Assembly: GCF_029392075.1 (NCBI RefSeq)
Contig: NZ_CP113929.1
Coordinates: 1,116,001 to 1,180,000 of the forward strand
Reading direction: 5' to 3'
DNA from: Bifidobacterium sp. ESL0704
Lineage (GTDB): Bacteria > Actinomycetota > Actinomycetes > Actinomycetales > Bifidobacteriaceae
DNA: 64,000 bases
The notes beneath the pieces are model-generated. The model had not been told where the DNA came from. It worked only from the letters and a program-made list of their open reading frames with translations, and searched no databases. Both the position numbers and the translations under genes were made by a program. Positions 50,141 to 59,518 of this stretch are shown here, piece after piece. Position 1 is the stretch's first letter; each line of letters begins with the position of its first letter.

Positions 50141-51216
50141 GGAACGGGCACCGTTTCGACGATGGAATCGATGATCTGGTCGGGGCTTGTGCCTTCGGCC
50201 TGGGCCTCAAAAGTCAGAAGGATTCGGTGCCGCATGATTTCGTGGACGAATTTCTTGACGTCTTCGGGAATCACGTAGTCACGCCCGTTCAGCAGGGCCT
50301 GTGCCTGTCCGACGCGAACCAGCGAGATGGAGGCTCGAGGGCTTGCTCCCAGGCGTACTTTGGTTGCAAGGTTCTTTATCGGATGGCTGCCGGCACCGCG
50401 AGAAGTGGCCACCAGATCGACTGCATAATTCATGATCGCCTCTGAAACGTGGACACGACGGGCGGCGGAACGGAGAAAATCGACGTCGGCGATGCTCAGG
50501 GCGTTCTGTGCCGGGGCTGTGGGATCCACCACATCCGTTCCGCGGCTGGTAAGCATCGAGAGCATGCGTGTTTCGTCCGCGGCGCTTGGATAGGTCATGA
50601 CGGCTTTCATCATGAATCGGTCCATTTGCGCCTCAGGAAGGGTGAAGGTGCCTTCTTCCTCGATCGGGTTCTCCGTGGCGATCACCATGAACGGCTTGGG
50701 CAGCGCGATGCGCTTGCCGCCGATGGTTGTGGCGCCTTCGGCCATTGCTTCGAGCATGGCCGACTGTGTTTTGGCGTTGGAACGGTTGATCTCGTCAAGC
50801 AATACGAAATTGGCGTGTATCGGGCCGATTTGCGTGGAGAACCGCTGCCTGGAGAAGTCGAAGATCTGTGTGCCCACGAGATCCGATGGCATCAGGTCGG
50901 GGGTGCACTGCACACGACGGAAAGAACCGGAAACCGATGTCGCCAAGGTCTGGGCAGCGGTGGTTTTGGCCAAGCCGGGAACGGATTCGATGAGGATATG
51001 GCCGCCGGCGATCATTGTCGTGATCAGGGCTTCACGAAGATTGACCTGCCCGATCAGCGTTTGCGCGAAACGCATACGAATGCGATCGGCCAGCTGTTTG
51101 GCGCGGGTGCCTTCGCTTGCTGTCGTGCCGGAAGCGGCTGGTGCCGGAATCGATGTGGCCGGCAGCTGTTGTTCGGCAGATTGCGATGAATGCGGATGTG
51201 GGGAAAAAATTGCCAT
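50137..51216 (-). CDS. MoxR-family AAA+ ATPase
   Basis: 359 residues. Walker A ESVPGLAKTTAAQTLA in the MoxR form, Walker B FVLLDEINRSNAKTQSAMLE, sensor 1 VIATENPIEEEGTF and the lid domain GASPRASISLVRVGQAQA. MoxR ATPases act as chaperones that mature VWA-containing complexes. First gene of the six-gene operon, 26 bases after ung on the same strand. An Ala/Ser-rich N-terminal extension (~45 residues) is present. Start has only a weak ribosome site. Confidence 0.9.
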   Translation of the reverse strand: MAIFSPHPHSSQSAEQQLPATSIPAPAASGTTASEGTRAKQLADRIRMRFAQTLIGQVNLREALITTMIAGGHILIESVPGLAKTTAAQTLATSVSGSFRRVQCTPDLMPSDLVGTQIFDFSRQRFSTQIGPIHANFVLLDEINRSNAKTQSAMLEAMAEGATTIGGKRIALPKPFMVIATENPIEEEGTFTLPEAQMDRFMMKAVMTYPSAADETRMLSMLTSRGTDVVDPTAPAQNALSIADVDFLRSAARRVHVSEAIMNYAVDLVATSRGAGSHPIKNLATKVRLGASPRASISLVRVGQAQALLNGRDYVIPEDVKKFVHEIMRHRILLTFEAQAEGTSPDQIIDSIVETVPVP

Positions 51217-51242
51217 AACGCTTCAATTCTCAATTCGGATGT

Positions 51243-51992
51243 TTATTGCTCTGTGTGAGGCATTGTAGCCGAGGGTAAAGCCGAGTGGGAGGTAAGGTCC
51301 CAGTCGATTGGTGTGGCCCCCATCTGTCGCAACGCCTCGTTGGTACGTGAAAACGGACGTGAACCGAAGAAGCCCCGTGAAGCCGAGAGCGGGCTTGGAT
51401 GCGGGGATTTGATGATGAAGGCATTGGTCAGCAGCGGCTCAAGGCTTTGCGCGTTGCGGCCCCAGAGAACGGCGACCAGTGGTTTCGGATTGCCTTGCCC
51501 GTCCTTGCGGGCGTTCAATGCGGTGATGGCGGCGTCCGTGATGGTCTCCCATCCCTTTCCCTTGTGGCTGTTCGGGCGGCCTACGCCTACGGTCAGGCAT
51601 CGGTTCAGCAGCATCACCCCTTGGCTGCACCACGGCGTGAGATCCCCGTTCTGCGCAATAGGCAGGCCGAGGTCATCGTGCATCTCCTTGTAGATGTTTT
51701 GCAGGCTTTTGGGCACGGGGCGTACATCGGGAGCCACGCAGAAGCTCAATCCGACCGGATGGCCTGGGGTGGGGTAGGGGTCTTGCCCGACGATCAGGAC
51801 CTTGATGGAGTCGAACGGTATGGTGAAGGCACGTAGGATGTTGCGGCTCGCAGGCAGGTAACGGCGTCCGGCCCTGTGCTCGGCACGCAGAAAATCTCCC
51901 ATACGATGAATATCGGGTTCCACGTCCGCCAAGGCTTGAGCCCAGCCGGCCTCGACGAGCTGTGAAAGTGGTTTGATATGGGTTTCGCTCAT
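51243..51992 (-). CDS. ung: Uracil-DNA glycosylase
   Basis: Removes uracil from DNA. 249 residues, family 1: catalytic [16 protein letters not shown] (water-activating Asp), [19 protein letters not shown] and the DNA-intercalation loop [18 protein letters not shown]. It stands upstream of the moxR operon on the same strand with a 26-base gap, so it may share its transcript. It reads divergently from the LytR_C gene. Confidence 0.95.
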   Translation of the reverse strand: MSETHIKPLSQLVEAGWAQALADVEPDIHRMGDFLRAEHRAGRRYLPASRNILRAFTIPFDSIKVLIVGQDPYPTPGHPVGLSFCVAPDVRPVPKSLQNIYKEMHDDLGLPIAQNGDLTPWCSQGVMLLNRCLTVGVGRPNSHKGKGWETITDAAITALNARKDGQGNPKPLVAVLWGRNAQSLEPLLTNAFIIKSPHPSPLSASRGFFGSRPFSRTNEALRQMGATPIDWDLTSHSALPSATMPHTEQ

Positions 51993-52122
51993 GACACTTA
52001 CTCTAGGTGCGGGGCAGTATGTTTATTTTTCTTGAGGTTTCATCACAAAAAAAAGATTTGACGGTGGAGGACGCTATAGTTGAAAACGATTATGCGTAGT
52101 GGAACACATTGGAGGAGAACTT

Positions 52123-52758
52123 ATGGCGCGTGGTGACCGCAGTAACTATGAGTCTTATCAGAAGGACGCGTTCGACAACCCCCCGAAGGGGCCCATAGGT
52201 GTTCATCGCGGCAATACTTCATTGCTTTCTCGCGCGATCCCTTATTTCATCGTGGTTGTGGTGGCTGTTCTGGCCGGACTGTTGGTCTGGGGCTTCTATT
52301 CCGGTGAGCTGCAAAAGGCCTTTACCGGTCATAGCCAGAGCCAATCGCAGACTGTGACCACCCCTAAAGCTACGAAGAAGACCGAAAAGAAGAAGGCCGC
52401 CAAGGACGACACGGACACGAAGTCCGATACCAAGTCCGACGCTGACGCTTCCACTAACCAGCAGCAAGCGGCCCCTCAGCCCACTCAGCAGGTGAACAAG
52501 CAGACCGCGGTCCAGGTCATCAACGCCACCCATACCAACGGCTATGCGGCGAAGAAGAAGGCGGTGCTCGTTCAGGCCGGCTACTCAAGCGTGACTGCGG
52601 GCAACGCCACCGGCAATCTTCCCTCGTCCACGGTTGTCTGGTATCAGAACGACAACGACAAGGCGACGGCACAGGACGTTGCGAATACGTTGGGCATTCA
52701 GGCTGTCGAACAGCAAAGCGGCATTGCACAGGCCATTGTCGTGATGCTCCTTAATTGA
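52123..52758 (+). CDS. Membrane-anchored LytR C-terminal-domain protein
   Basis: 211 residues from ATG 52123, which has GGAGGAGAAC upstream. N-terminal cytosolic part, one membrane helix (about 41-62, PYFIVVVVAVLAGLLVWGF), a Lys/Asp/Thr-rich extracellular linker, and a C-terminal LytR_C domain (about 130-211: VQVINATHTNGYAAKKKAVL, GIAQAIVVML). Such domains occur on envelope proteins of actinobacteria; role unknown, probably cell wall associated. Confidence 0.85.
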   Translation: MARGDRSNYESYQKDAFDNPPKGPIGVHRGNTSLLSRAIPYFIVVVVAVLAGLLVWGFYSGELQKAFTGHSQSQSQTVTTPKATKKTEKKKAAKDDTDTKSDTKSDADASTNQQQAAPQPTQQVNKQTAVQVINATHTNGYAAKKKAVLVQAGYSSVTAGNATGNLPSSTVVWYQNDNDKATAQDVANTLGIQAVEQQSGIAQAIVVMLLN

Positions 52759-52767
52759 TTTTGCTCT

Positions 52768-52799
52768 TGCAGCCTTTCACTTAAGGAGAGGCTGCATTT
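52768..52799 (+). terminator. Terminator of the LytR_C gene
   Basis: Stem TGCAGCCT/AGGCTGCA, extendable by wobble pairs, followed by TTTC. Confidence 0.7.
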
Positions 52800-52967
52800 C
52801 AGCTTGTTATCTGACTTTTCTGTGTTGATTGCCTCTTTTTACGGCGTGTTCCGTACTTTTGACTGGGGTTCTGTCTATAGTAAGGACTGTTACGTGATGT
52901 AGTATCCGGAATCAGCCGGGTACCTCATATTGTTTTCGCGTGACACTCGGATGAGAGAATGGTTATT

Positions 52968-53171
52968 ATGGCACAAGGTACCGTGAAGTTCTTCAATGCT
53001 GGCAAGGGTTACGGATTCATCAGCCCCGATGATGGGAGCGAGGATGTATTCGTTCACTATTCCGCTATTCAAAGCGAGGGCTTCAAGAAGCTCGATGACG
53101 GCGATAAAGTGGAATATGAATTTGAGCAGGGCCCGAAGGGTCTGCAGGCGACGACTGTCACCAAGATTTGA
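52968..53171 (+). CDS. Cold-shock protein (CspA family)
   Basis: 67-residue single-stranded nucleic-acid chaperone. [20 protein letters not shown] with RNP1 KGYGFI, and RNP2 VFVHYSAI. The ATG at 52968 gives the standard [10 protein letters not shown]-terminus; an ATG 9 bases earlier is less likely. The AT-rich region 52800-52950 upstream should hold the promoter and a 5' leader. Followed by a terminator and then groEL. Confidence 0.95.
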   Translation: MAQGTVKFFNAGKGYGFISPDDGSEDVFVHYSAIQSEGFKKLDDGDKVEYEFEQGPKGLQATTVTKI

Positions 53172-53196
53172 TCGCTAACCAGCAGATATTTTTTAC

Positions 53197-53234
53197 GTAG
53201 GATTCGGTTCGAAAGAATCGGATCCTACTTTTTT
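53197..53234 (+). terminator. Terminator of the cold-shock gene
   Basis: 14-bp stem (53197-53210 with 53215-53228, two G-U pairs) with a GAAA tetraloop and a TTTTTT run. Confidence 0.92.
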
Positions 53235-53261
53235 CATGCCAACAGCGCAATTCCATCAATT

Positions 53262-53323
53262 TTGGCACTCGACGGGTGGGAGTGCTAATCTTGAAATTAG
53301 CACTCGGGGCTCGAGAGTGATAA
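53262..53323 (+). promoter_or_regulatory. Two tandem CIRCE operators (HrcA sites) at the groEL promoter
   Basis: Site 1: TTGGCACTC-N9-GAGTGCTAA (53262-53288). Site 2: TTAGCACTC-N9-GAGTGATAA (53297-53323). Each has one mismatch to the CIRCE consensus, in opposite arms. Promoter-like boxes TTGGCA (53262-53267) and GCTAAT (53284-53289), 16 bp apart, are embedded in site 1, so HrcA binding would block polymerase. Confidence 0.92.
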
Positions 53324-53387
53324 TCGGCAGCTGACGGTTGGTTATCTGGCTTTAGGGATTTCGGGTGAGTCAATATAAGATGTGTAG

Positions 53388-55034
<1,647 letters not shown>

Positions 55035-55084
55035 TCCGAGGCTGATTCTCGAAGCATAAAGTTTATAGAGAATCGCTGGGGTTT

Positions 55085-55125
55085 CGAAAGCGCCGGTATC
55101 TTTTCACAAGGTACCGGCGCTTTCG
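55085..55125 (+). terminator. Terminator of groEL
   Basis: Perfect 14-bp stem (55085-55098 with 55112-55125), 13-nt loop; the T-run is only TTT, within the stem. Confidence 0.75.
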
Positions 55126-55287
55126 CATTGCTCGGCCGATCGCTGTCGTCGCTCCTGATTCAAGCCGAAGGCAGAACGCTTGGCACTCTTGTTCTGATGG
55201 CGTTGCGTTGAGCGGTGCTGCCTGCGCGCCTTTGAATCCGTGGCGGGCTCGGGCCGGTTGGTGAACCTATTCGCTACAGTGGTTGAT

Positions 55288-56133
55288 ATGCCAGCCAGTA
55301 TTTCGCTTCTTTCCGATGCCGCCGAGCGCTCGATGAGCTGCTCTTTAGACGCTAACAAGCCCGAATCTCCATTGCGCGGCGACGTCTGGCGCCTTTGGAA
55401 ATCGATTGTTGTTGTCATCGTCTCCCTACTGGGCGTCTCACTGCTTCTTGGGTTCGCGCAACCGGCCCAGGCGGTAAGCCCCTCAATGGGGGAGATCAGC
55501 GCTGATGTGACCGATCCGCAAAACCTTCTGGGCGGCAATGTCTCCAAAGTCAACGATGAAATCGCGTCCACCAAACAGGAAACCGGCGTGAACGTGAGGC
55601 TTTTGTATCTGGCCAATTTCACCGGAACCAAAGACCCTGATAAATGGGCGGGGGCAAGCCTGCAATCGACCAACCCCCCGGCCAATACTGTTCTTCTCGC
55701 CGTTGCATCCAACGACGGCAGACTGGTGGTCGCCGTCTCGCACAATTCCGATGACTGGCTCAAAGACAAGGGCCATGTCTCCCGGCTTTCCCAGGCCGCG
55801 CTGGAACCCATACAAAAAGGTGACGTTCCCGATTGGTCCGGCTCCGCATGCGCCATGATGGACGAAATCAAGGTGCTGCACCAGCAGGAAACCTCGAGAA
55901 AACCGAAGATCATCATCGCGGTCTCCATCGGCGTGGTTCTTGTAGTCGTCGTCATCGGCGTTGTGGTCGTGTTTCGTAAGCGTAAGGGGCACAAGAAAAG
56001 AGCCGGCAAATCGGGTGAAGATAAGAGCCGAGTCAATGACGGAAGTCCGGAAAACGGGCAAACGGATAGCTCGGATGCAGCGCAATCAGTGAAACACAAA
56101 GCCCATGGGCCGCGGCATCGCAAGAAAAAGTAA
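55288..56133 (+). CDS. TPM-domain membrane protein
   Basis: 281 residues (a start at 55240 is possible). Probable signal peptide or first helix IVVVIVSLLGVSLLLGF ending at AQPAQA, then an extracellular TPM domain with ISADVTDPQNLLGG, NVRLLYLANFTGT and LLAVASNDGRLVVAVSHNS. A second helix (IIIAVSIGVVLVVVVIGVVV) and a very basic tail follow. TPM domains occur in phosphatases and in envelope and photosystem repair proteins; function here is unknown. It stands alone between groEL and the two-component genes. Confidence 0.8.
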   Translation: MPASISLLSDAAERSMSCSLDANKPESPLRGDVWRLWKSIVVVIVSLLGVSLLLGFAQPAQAVSPSMGEISADVTDPQNLLGGNVSKVNDEIASTKQETGVNVRLLYLANFTGTKDPDKWAGASLQSTNPPANTVLLAVASNDGRLVVAVSHNSDDWLKDKGHVSRLSQAALEPIQKGDVPDWSGSACAMMDEIKVLHQQETSRKPKIIIAVSIGVVLVVVVIGVVVVFRKRKGHKKRAGKSGEDKSRVNDGSPENGQTDSSDAAQSVKHKAHGPRHRKKK

Positions 56134-56269
56134 AGCATCGCCGGCCATGTGGCAAGATTGTCTGTCCGATGTTCCCGGGAAATGTGTTCATGGGCATTTT
56201 GCTGAGTGATGAATAAGGCGCTTTGTGCAGGAAGCATTCAGGAAATATGCAGACAAGAGAGTAATCCTT

Positions 56270-57016
56270 ATGGTTATGAGCAAACAAATAGAAGCGTCTA
56301 TCGTGGTGGTGGATGACGAACCATCAATTCGGGATTTGCTGGTTGCATCCCTGCATTTTTCCGGATTCGAGGTGACGACGGCCGCGTCAGGGACCGAAGC
56401 CATCGAAGTGATCGAGAAGGTACAGCCCGATCTGATCGTCCTCGACGTGATGCTGCCTGACATCGACGGCTTCACGGTGACACGCCGCATCCGGCAAGAG
56501 GGCATCGACGCGCCGGTTCTTTTCCTTACGGCGCGCGACGATACCCAAGACAAGGTCATGGGCCTTACGGTCGGCGGAGACGACTACGTCACCAAGCCGT
56601 TCAGTCTGGAGGAAGTGGTCGCGCGTATCCGTGCCATTCTGCGCCGCACCCACGAACAGACGGAGGACGATCCCATCCTGCGTGTCGGCGATCTGGAAAT
56701 CAACGAGGACTCCCATGACGTAACGCGGGCCGGACAGGCCATCGATCTGAGTCCCACCGAATACAAGCTGCTTCGCTATCTGATGGACAACGCCGGCCGG
56801 GTGCTTTCCAAGGCGCAGATTCTCGATCATGTATGGCAATATGATTGGGGCGGGGACGCGGCGATCGTCGAATCCTATATTTCCTATCTGCGCAAGAAAG
56901 TCGACGGCGTTGCCGTCACCGATCCGGACGGCACCAAGCACAAAGTGGTTCCGCTCATCGAGACCAAGCGTGGCATCGGCTATATGATCCGTGAACCGAA
57001 GGACCAGCAAGGCTGA
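56270..57016 (+). CDS. Response regulator, OmpR/PhoB family (PhoP-like)
   Basis: 248 residues: receiver domain with acidic pocket VVDDEPS, phospho-acceptor Asp59 in VLDVMLPDIDGF, conserved LFLTARD and DDYVTKPFSLEEVVARIRAI, then a winged-helix DNA-binding domain (LSPTEYKLLRYLMDNAGRV, SYISYLRKKVDG, KRGIGYMIRE). The receiver strongly recalls mycobacterial PhoP. Start 56270 (or ATG 56276) preferred; the frame is open to 56225. The stop overlaps the kinase start (TGATG). Confidence 0.9.
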   Translation: MVMSKQIEASIVVVDDEPSIRDLLVASLHFSGFEVTTAASGTEAIEVIEKVQPDLIVLDVMLPDIDGFTVTRRIRQEGIDAPVLFLTARDDTQDKVMGLTVGGDDYVTKPFSLEEVVARIRAILRRTHEQTEDDPILRVGDLEINEDSHDVTRAGQAIDLSPTEYKLLRYLMDNAGRVLSKAQILDHVWQYDWGGDAAIVESYISYLRKKVDGVAVTDPDGTKHKVVPLIETKRGIGYMIREPKDQQG

Positions 57017-59022
57017 TGATGAATGCACAGGCATCGGCCGGGTCGCAGGGGAGCCGCAATACGGTCACGGATAATCCGGCTGCGACTGATGGCACACAGC
57101 AGCCAGACGTGTTGCAGGGTCCAGGCAGCAGGCCTCCAACAGGCAGCAAACCAAGCAGGTTCCCGGCTTTTACCCGTATGCGCAAACGTTGGCTTGGACG
57201 TCTGGATGCCGTGCCCCTTTCGACCAAGCTCGTGGCCTGCACGCTCGTCTTGCTGATGGTCGGCACTTTCGGCATTTCACTGACCATACGGCAGCTGGTC
57301 AGCAGCTATCTGGTGGAGAAGACCGATACCCAGTTGCGCGACCAGGCCCAATTGGTATACAGCAACGTCGATTTGCTGAGCCGTAAAGACGAGAACGAGA
57401 ACGTCGGGCCTAACGAGTATTTCATGCAATGGCGTGACAGCAAGAGCAATATCATCATCAGAACGCCGCTGGTCCCCGTATTGCGCAATAGCGTCGTTTC
57501 AGAACCGGAGTTGCCTGCCAACGGTTCCATGGGCGATGTCGAATATGACAAGCCGTTTACCGCCGCCGCCAAGGTCCGTGAATTGGATTCGTCGGTCAAA
57601 ACAGACAAACGCACCATGCAGGTGGCTCAGGCCCCATGGCGCGTGCTCGCCCTGGAAGGCCGGGAACGTGGTCCGGACGGCACCAGCACGGTGAAGATGA
57701 CGGTGTATATCGGTATATCGATGGCTGACCAGATCGACATCATCAGCACGTTGACCCAGTATTCGATTTTTGTCAGTATCATCATCGTTCTGCTTGGCGC
57801 CGTAGTGGCCACATTGATTATTCAGCGTACGCTGCTTCCGCTGAAACGCATCGAGAAGACCGCTGCCAAAATCGCCGCGGGCGACCTGACGCAACGTGTT
57901 CCGCCAGCGCCGGAAAACACTGAGGTCGGTTCCCTCGCAGCGTCGCTCAACGCCATGCTGGCACGCATCGAATCAAGCTTCCGCGAACAACAGGAAACCA
58001 CGGACAAGATGAAGCAGTTCGTCTCCGACGCAAGCCATGAGCTGCGCACCCCCCTGGCAACCATCCATGGCTATTCCGAGCTCTACCACATGCAGCGTGA
58101 TCTGCCAGGCGCCCTCGAACGTGCAGACGAGTCCATAGACCATATCGAGGCTTCAAGCCAGCGGATGACCGTGCTCGTCGAGGATCTTCTTTCGCTGGCC
58201 CGTCTCGACGAGGGTCGTGGCATCGACATGACCCAGCAGGTCGACCTGAGCCAGCAGTTGAAGGACGCAGTCGACGATCTGCATGCGCTGGACAACAATC
58301 GGCTGATCAGAAGAGGAAGCCTTGAACTCAATGCCAAGGACGGCAACAAACCTTCGCATCTGGTGTTCCGTGAAGGCGAATTCCCTGTAGTAAGGCTGAC
58401 CGGAGACGCCTCGAGGTTGCGCCAGGTCATCACCAACATCGTCGGCAACATCCACCGATACACGCCATCGGATTCGCCGGTCGAGGTCGGGCTGGCCATC
58501 CTTCCCGCGTCCATCAGCCCGGAATCGTTGCAACGCATGCCTCCAAACCCGCAGTCGTTGCGATACTTCCTTGAGGCCGTGGAAGTCGGGCAATCCATGC
58601 AGATGGGCATGAACTATGCGGTGTTCAGCTTCATGGACCATGGTCCAGGCGTTCCCGCGGACCGCCAATCCCAGATTTTCGAACGGTTCTATACCGCCGA
58701 CCCCTCGCGCGCACGTCAAAAGGGTGGTACAGGGCTTGGCATGTCCATCGCCCAATCGGTGGTGCGGGCCCATCACGGGTTCATCGATGCGACCACCACG
58801 GCCAATGGCGGTGGTCTGACCTTGACCGTCATTCTTCCCATTGGGCCTCTCGAGCCTCAGGCTCCTGCCGCTCCGGCGAAATCGAAGAACAGGAAAAACG
58901 ACAGATTCGGCAAGCAGACAAAGCCGGATAAACAGGCCGGACAGAACTCGACGGGAATCCTGCAAGGCAAATGGCCTCGCCGTGAGAAGAACCAGGAAAC
59001 CGATTTTTCGCGGTTTGCGTAG
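57016..59022 (+). CDS. Sensor histidine kinase with HAMP domain
   Basis: 668 residues. Disordered N-terminus, TM1 (~72-93), extracytoplasmic sensor (~95-248), TM2 (~251-272), HAMP, HisKA with phospho-accepting His341 in SDASHELRTPLATIHGYSEL, and HATPase with N-box QVITNIVGNIHRYTP, G1 DHGPGVP and G2 GGTGLGMSIAQSVV. An unusual basic tail of ~60 residues (PAAPAKSKNRKNDR and onward) follows the ATPase domain. Translationally coupled to the regulator, its obvious partner. Signal unknown. Confidence 0.9.
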   Translation: MMNAQASAGSQGSRNTVTDNPAATDGTQQPDVLQGPGSRPPTGSKPSRFPAFTRMRKRWLGRLDAVPLSTKLVACTLVLLMVGTFGISLTIRQLVSSYLVEKTDTQLRDQAQLVYSNVDLLSRKDENENVGPNEYFMQWRDSKSNIIIRTPLVPVLRNSVVSEPELPANGSMGDVEYDKPFTAAAKVRELDSSVKTDKRTMQVAQAPWRVLALEGRERGPDGTSTVKMTVYIGISMADQIDIISTLTQYSIFVSIIIVLLGAVVATLIIQRTLLPLKRIEKTAAKIAAGDLTQRVPPAPENTEVGSLAASLNAMLARIESSFREQQETTDKMKQFVSDASHELRTPLATIHGYSELYHMQRDLPGALERADESIDHIEASSQRMTVLVEDLLSLARLDEGRGIDMTQQVDLSQQLKDAVDDLHALDNNRLIRRGSLELNAKDGNKPSHLVFREGEFPVVRLTGDASRLRQVITNIVGNIHRYTPSDSPVEVGLAILPASISPESLQRMPPNPQSLRYFLEAVEVGQSMQMGMNYAVFSFMDHGPGVPADRQSQIFERFYTADPSRARQKGGTGLGMSIAQSVVRAHHGFIDATTTANGGGLTLTVILPIGPLEPQAPAAPAKSKNRKNDRFGKQTKPDKQAGQNSTGILQGKWPRREKNQETDFSRFA

Positions 59023-59109
59023 CCGTTACGCTAGACTGGTGGTAGACCCAAGAAACGGAACGTGGAAACGCTCTTCCGTCAAGAATTTAGAGGATGAACG
59101 AGGTGTGTT

Positions 59110-59499
59110 ATGCCCAGCGGGAAAGTACGTTGGTTTGATGCTAAGAGAGGTTACGGCTTTATCACCGCCGAGAACGGCAACGATGTGTTCTTGCCGGCGG
59201 CGGCACTGCCTGCGGGCGCTTCGACGCTGCGCAAGGGGGCCAAGGTCGAGTTTTCGCTGGTCGACGGTCGTAAAGGTCCTCAAGCCATGGATCTTCACGT
59301 TTTGGGGCCTACGCCCTCCGTGGTGCGTGCCACCAGGCCGAAGCCTGATGATATGGCCGCCATCGTCGAGGACCTGATCAAACTGCTCGACCAGGCCGGC
59401 AATTCACTGCGGCGCCATCGTTACCCGAATCCCGGTGAAAGCCGTAAATTGGCTACGTTGCTGCGCGCCGTCGCCGATGATTTCGATGTCGAGGATTGA
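59110..59499 (+). CDS. Cold-shock-domain protein with C-terminal extension
   Basis: 129 residues. N-terminal cold-shock fold SGKVRWFDAKRGYGFITAEN with RNP1 RGYGFI; RNP2 reads VFLPAAAL, losing the usual aromatic/His residues. The helical C-terminal ~60 residues (PDDMAAIVEDLIKLLDQAG) are typical of a CspB-like actinobacterial group. The DUF3027 gene starts 19 bases after its stop, a pairing conserved in actinobacteria as far as I recall. Confidence 0.88.
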   Translation: MPSGKVRWFDAKRGYGFITAENGNDVFLPAAALPAGASTLRKGAKVEFSLVDGRKGPQAMDLHVLGPTPSVVRATRPKPDDMAAIVEDLIKLLDQAGNSLRRHRYPNPGESRKLATLLRAVADDFDVED

Positions 59500-59518
59500 G
59501 AAGAAAACGGAAAGCGAA

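Noticed and set aside
59435..59518. Upstream start for the DUF3027 gene
   Set aside because: It would overlap the cold-shock-domain gene in another frame; the ATG at 59519 has a ribosome site and the family-like N-terminus.
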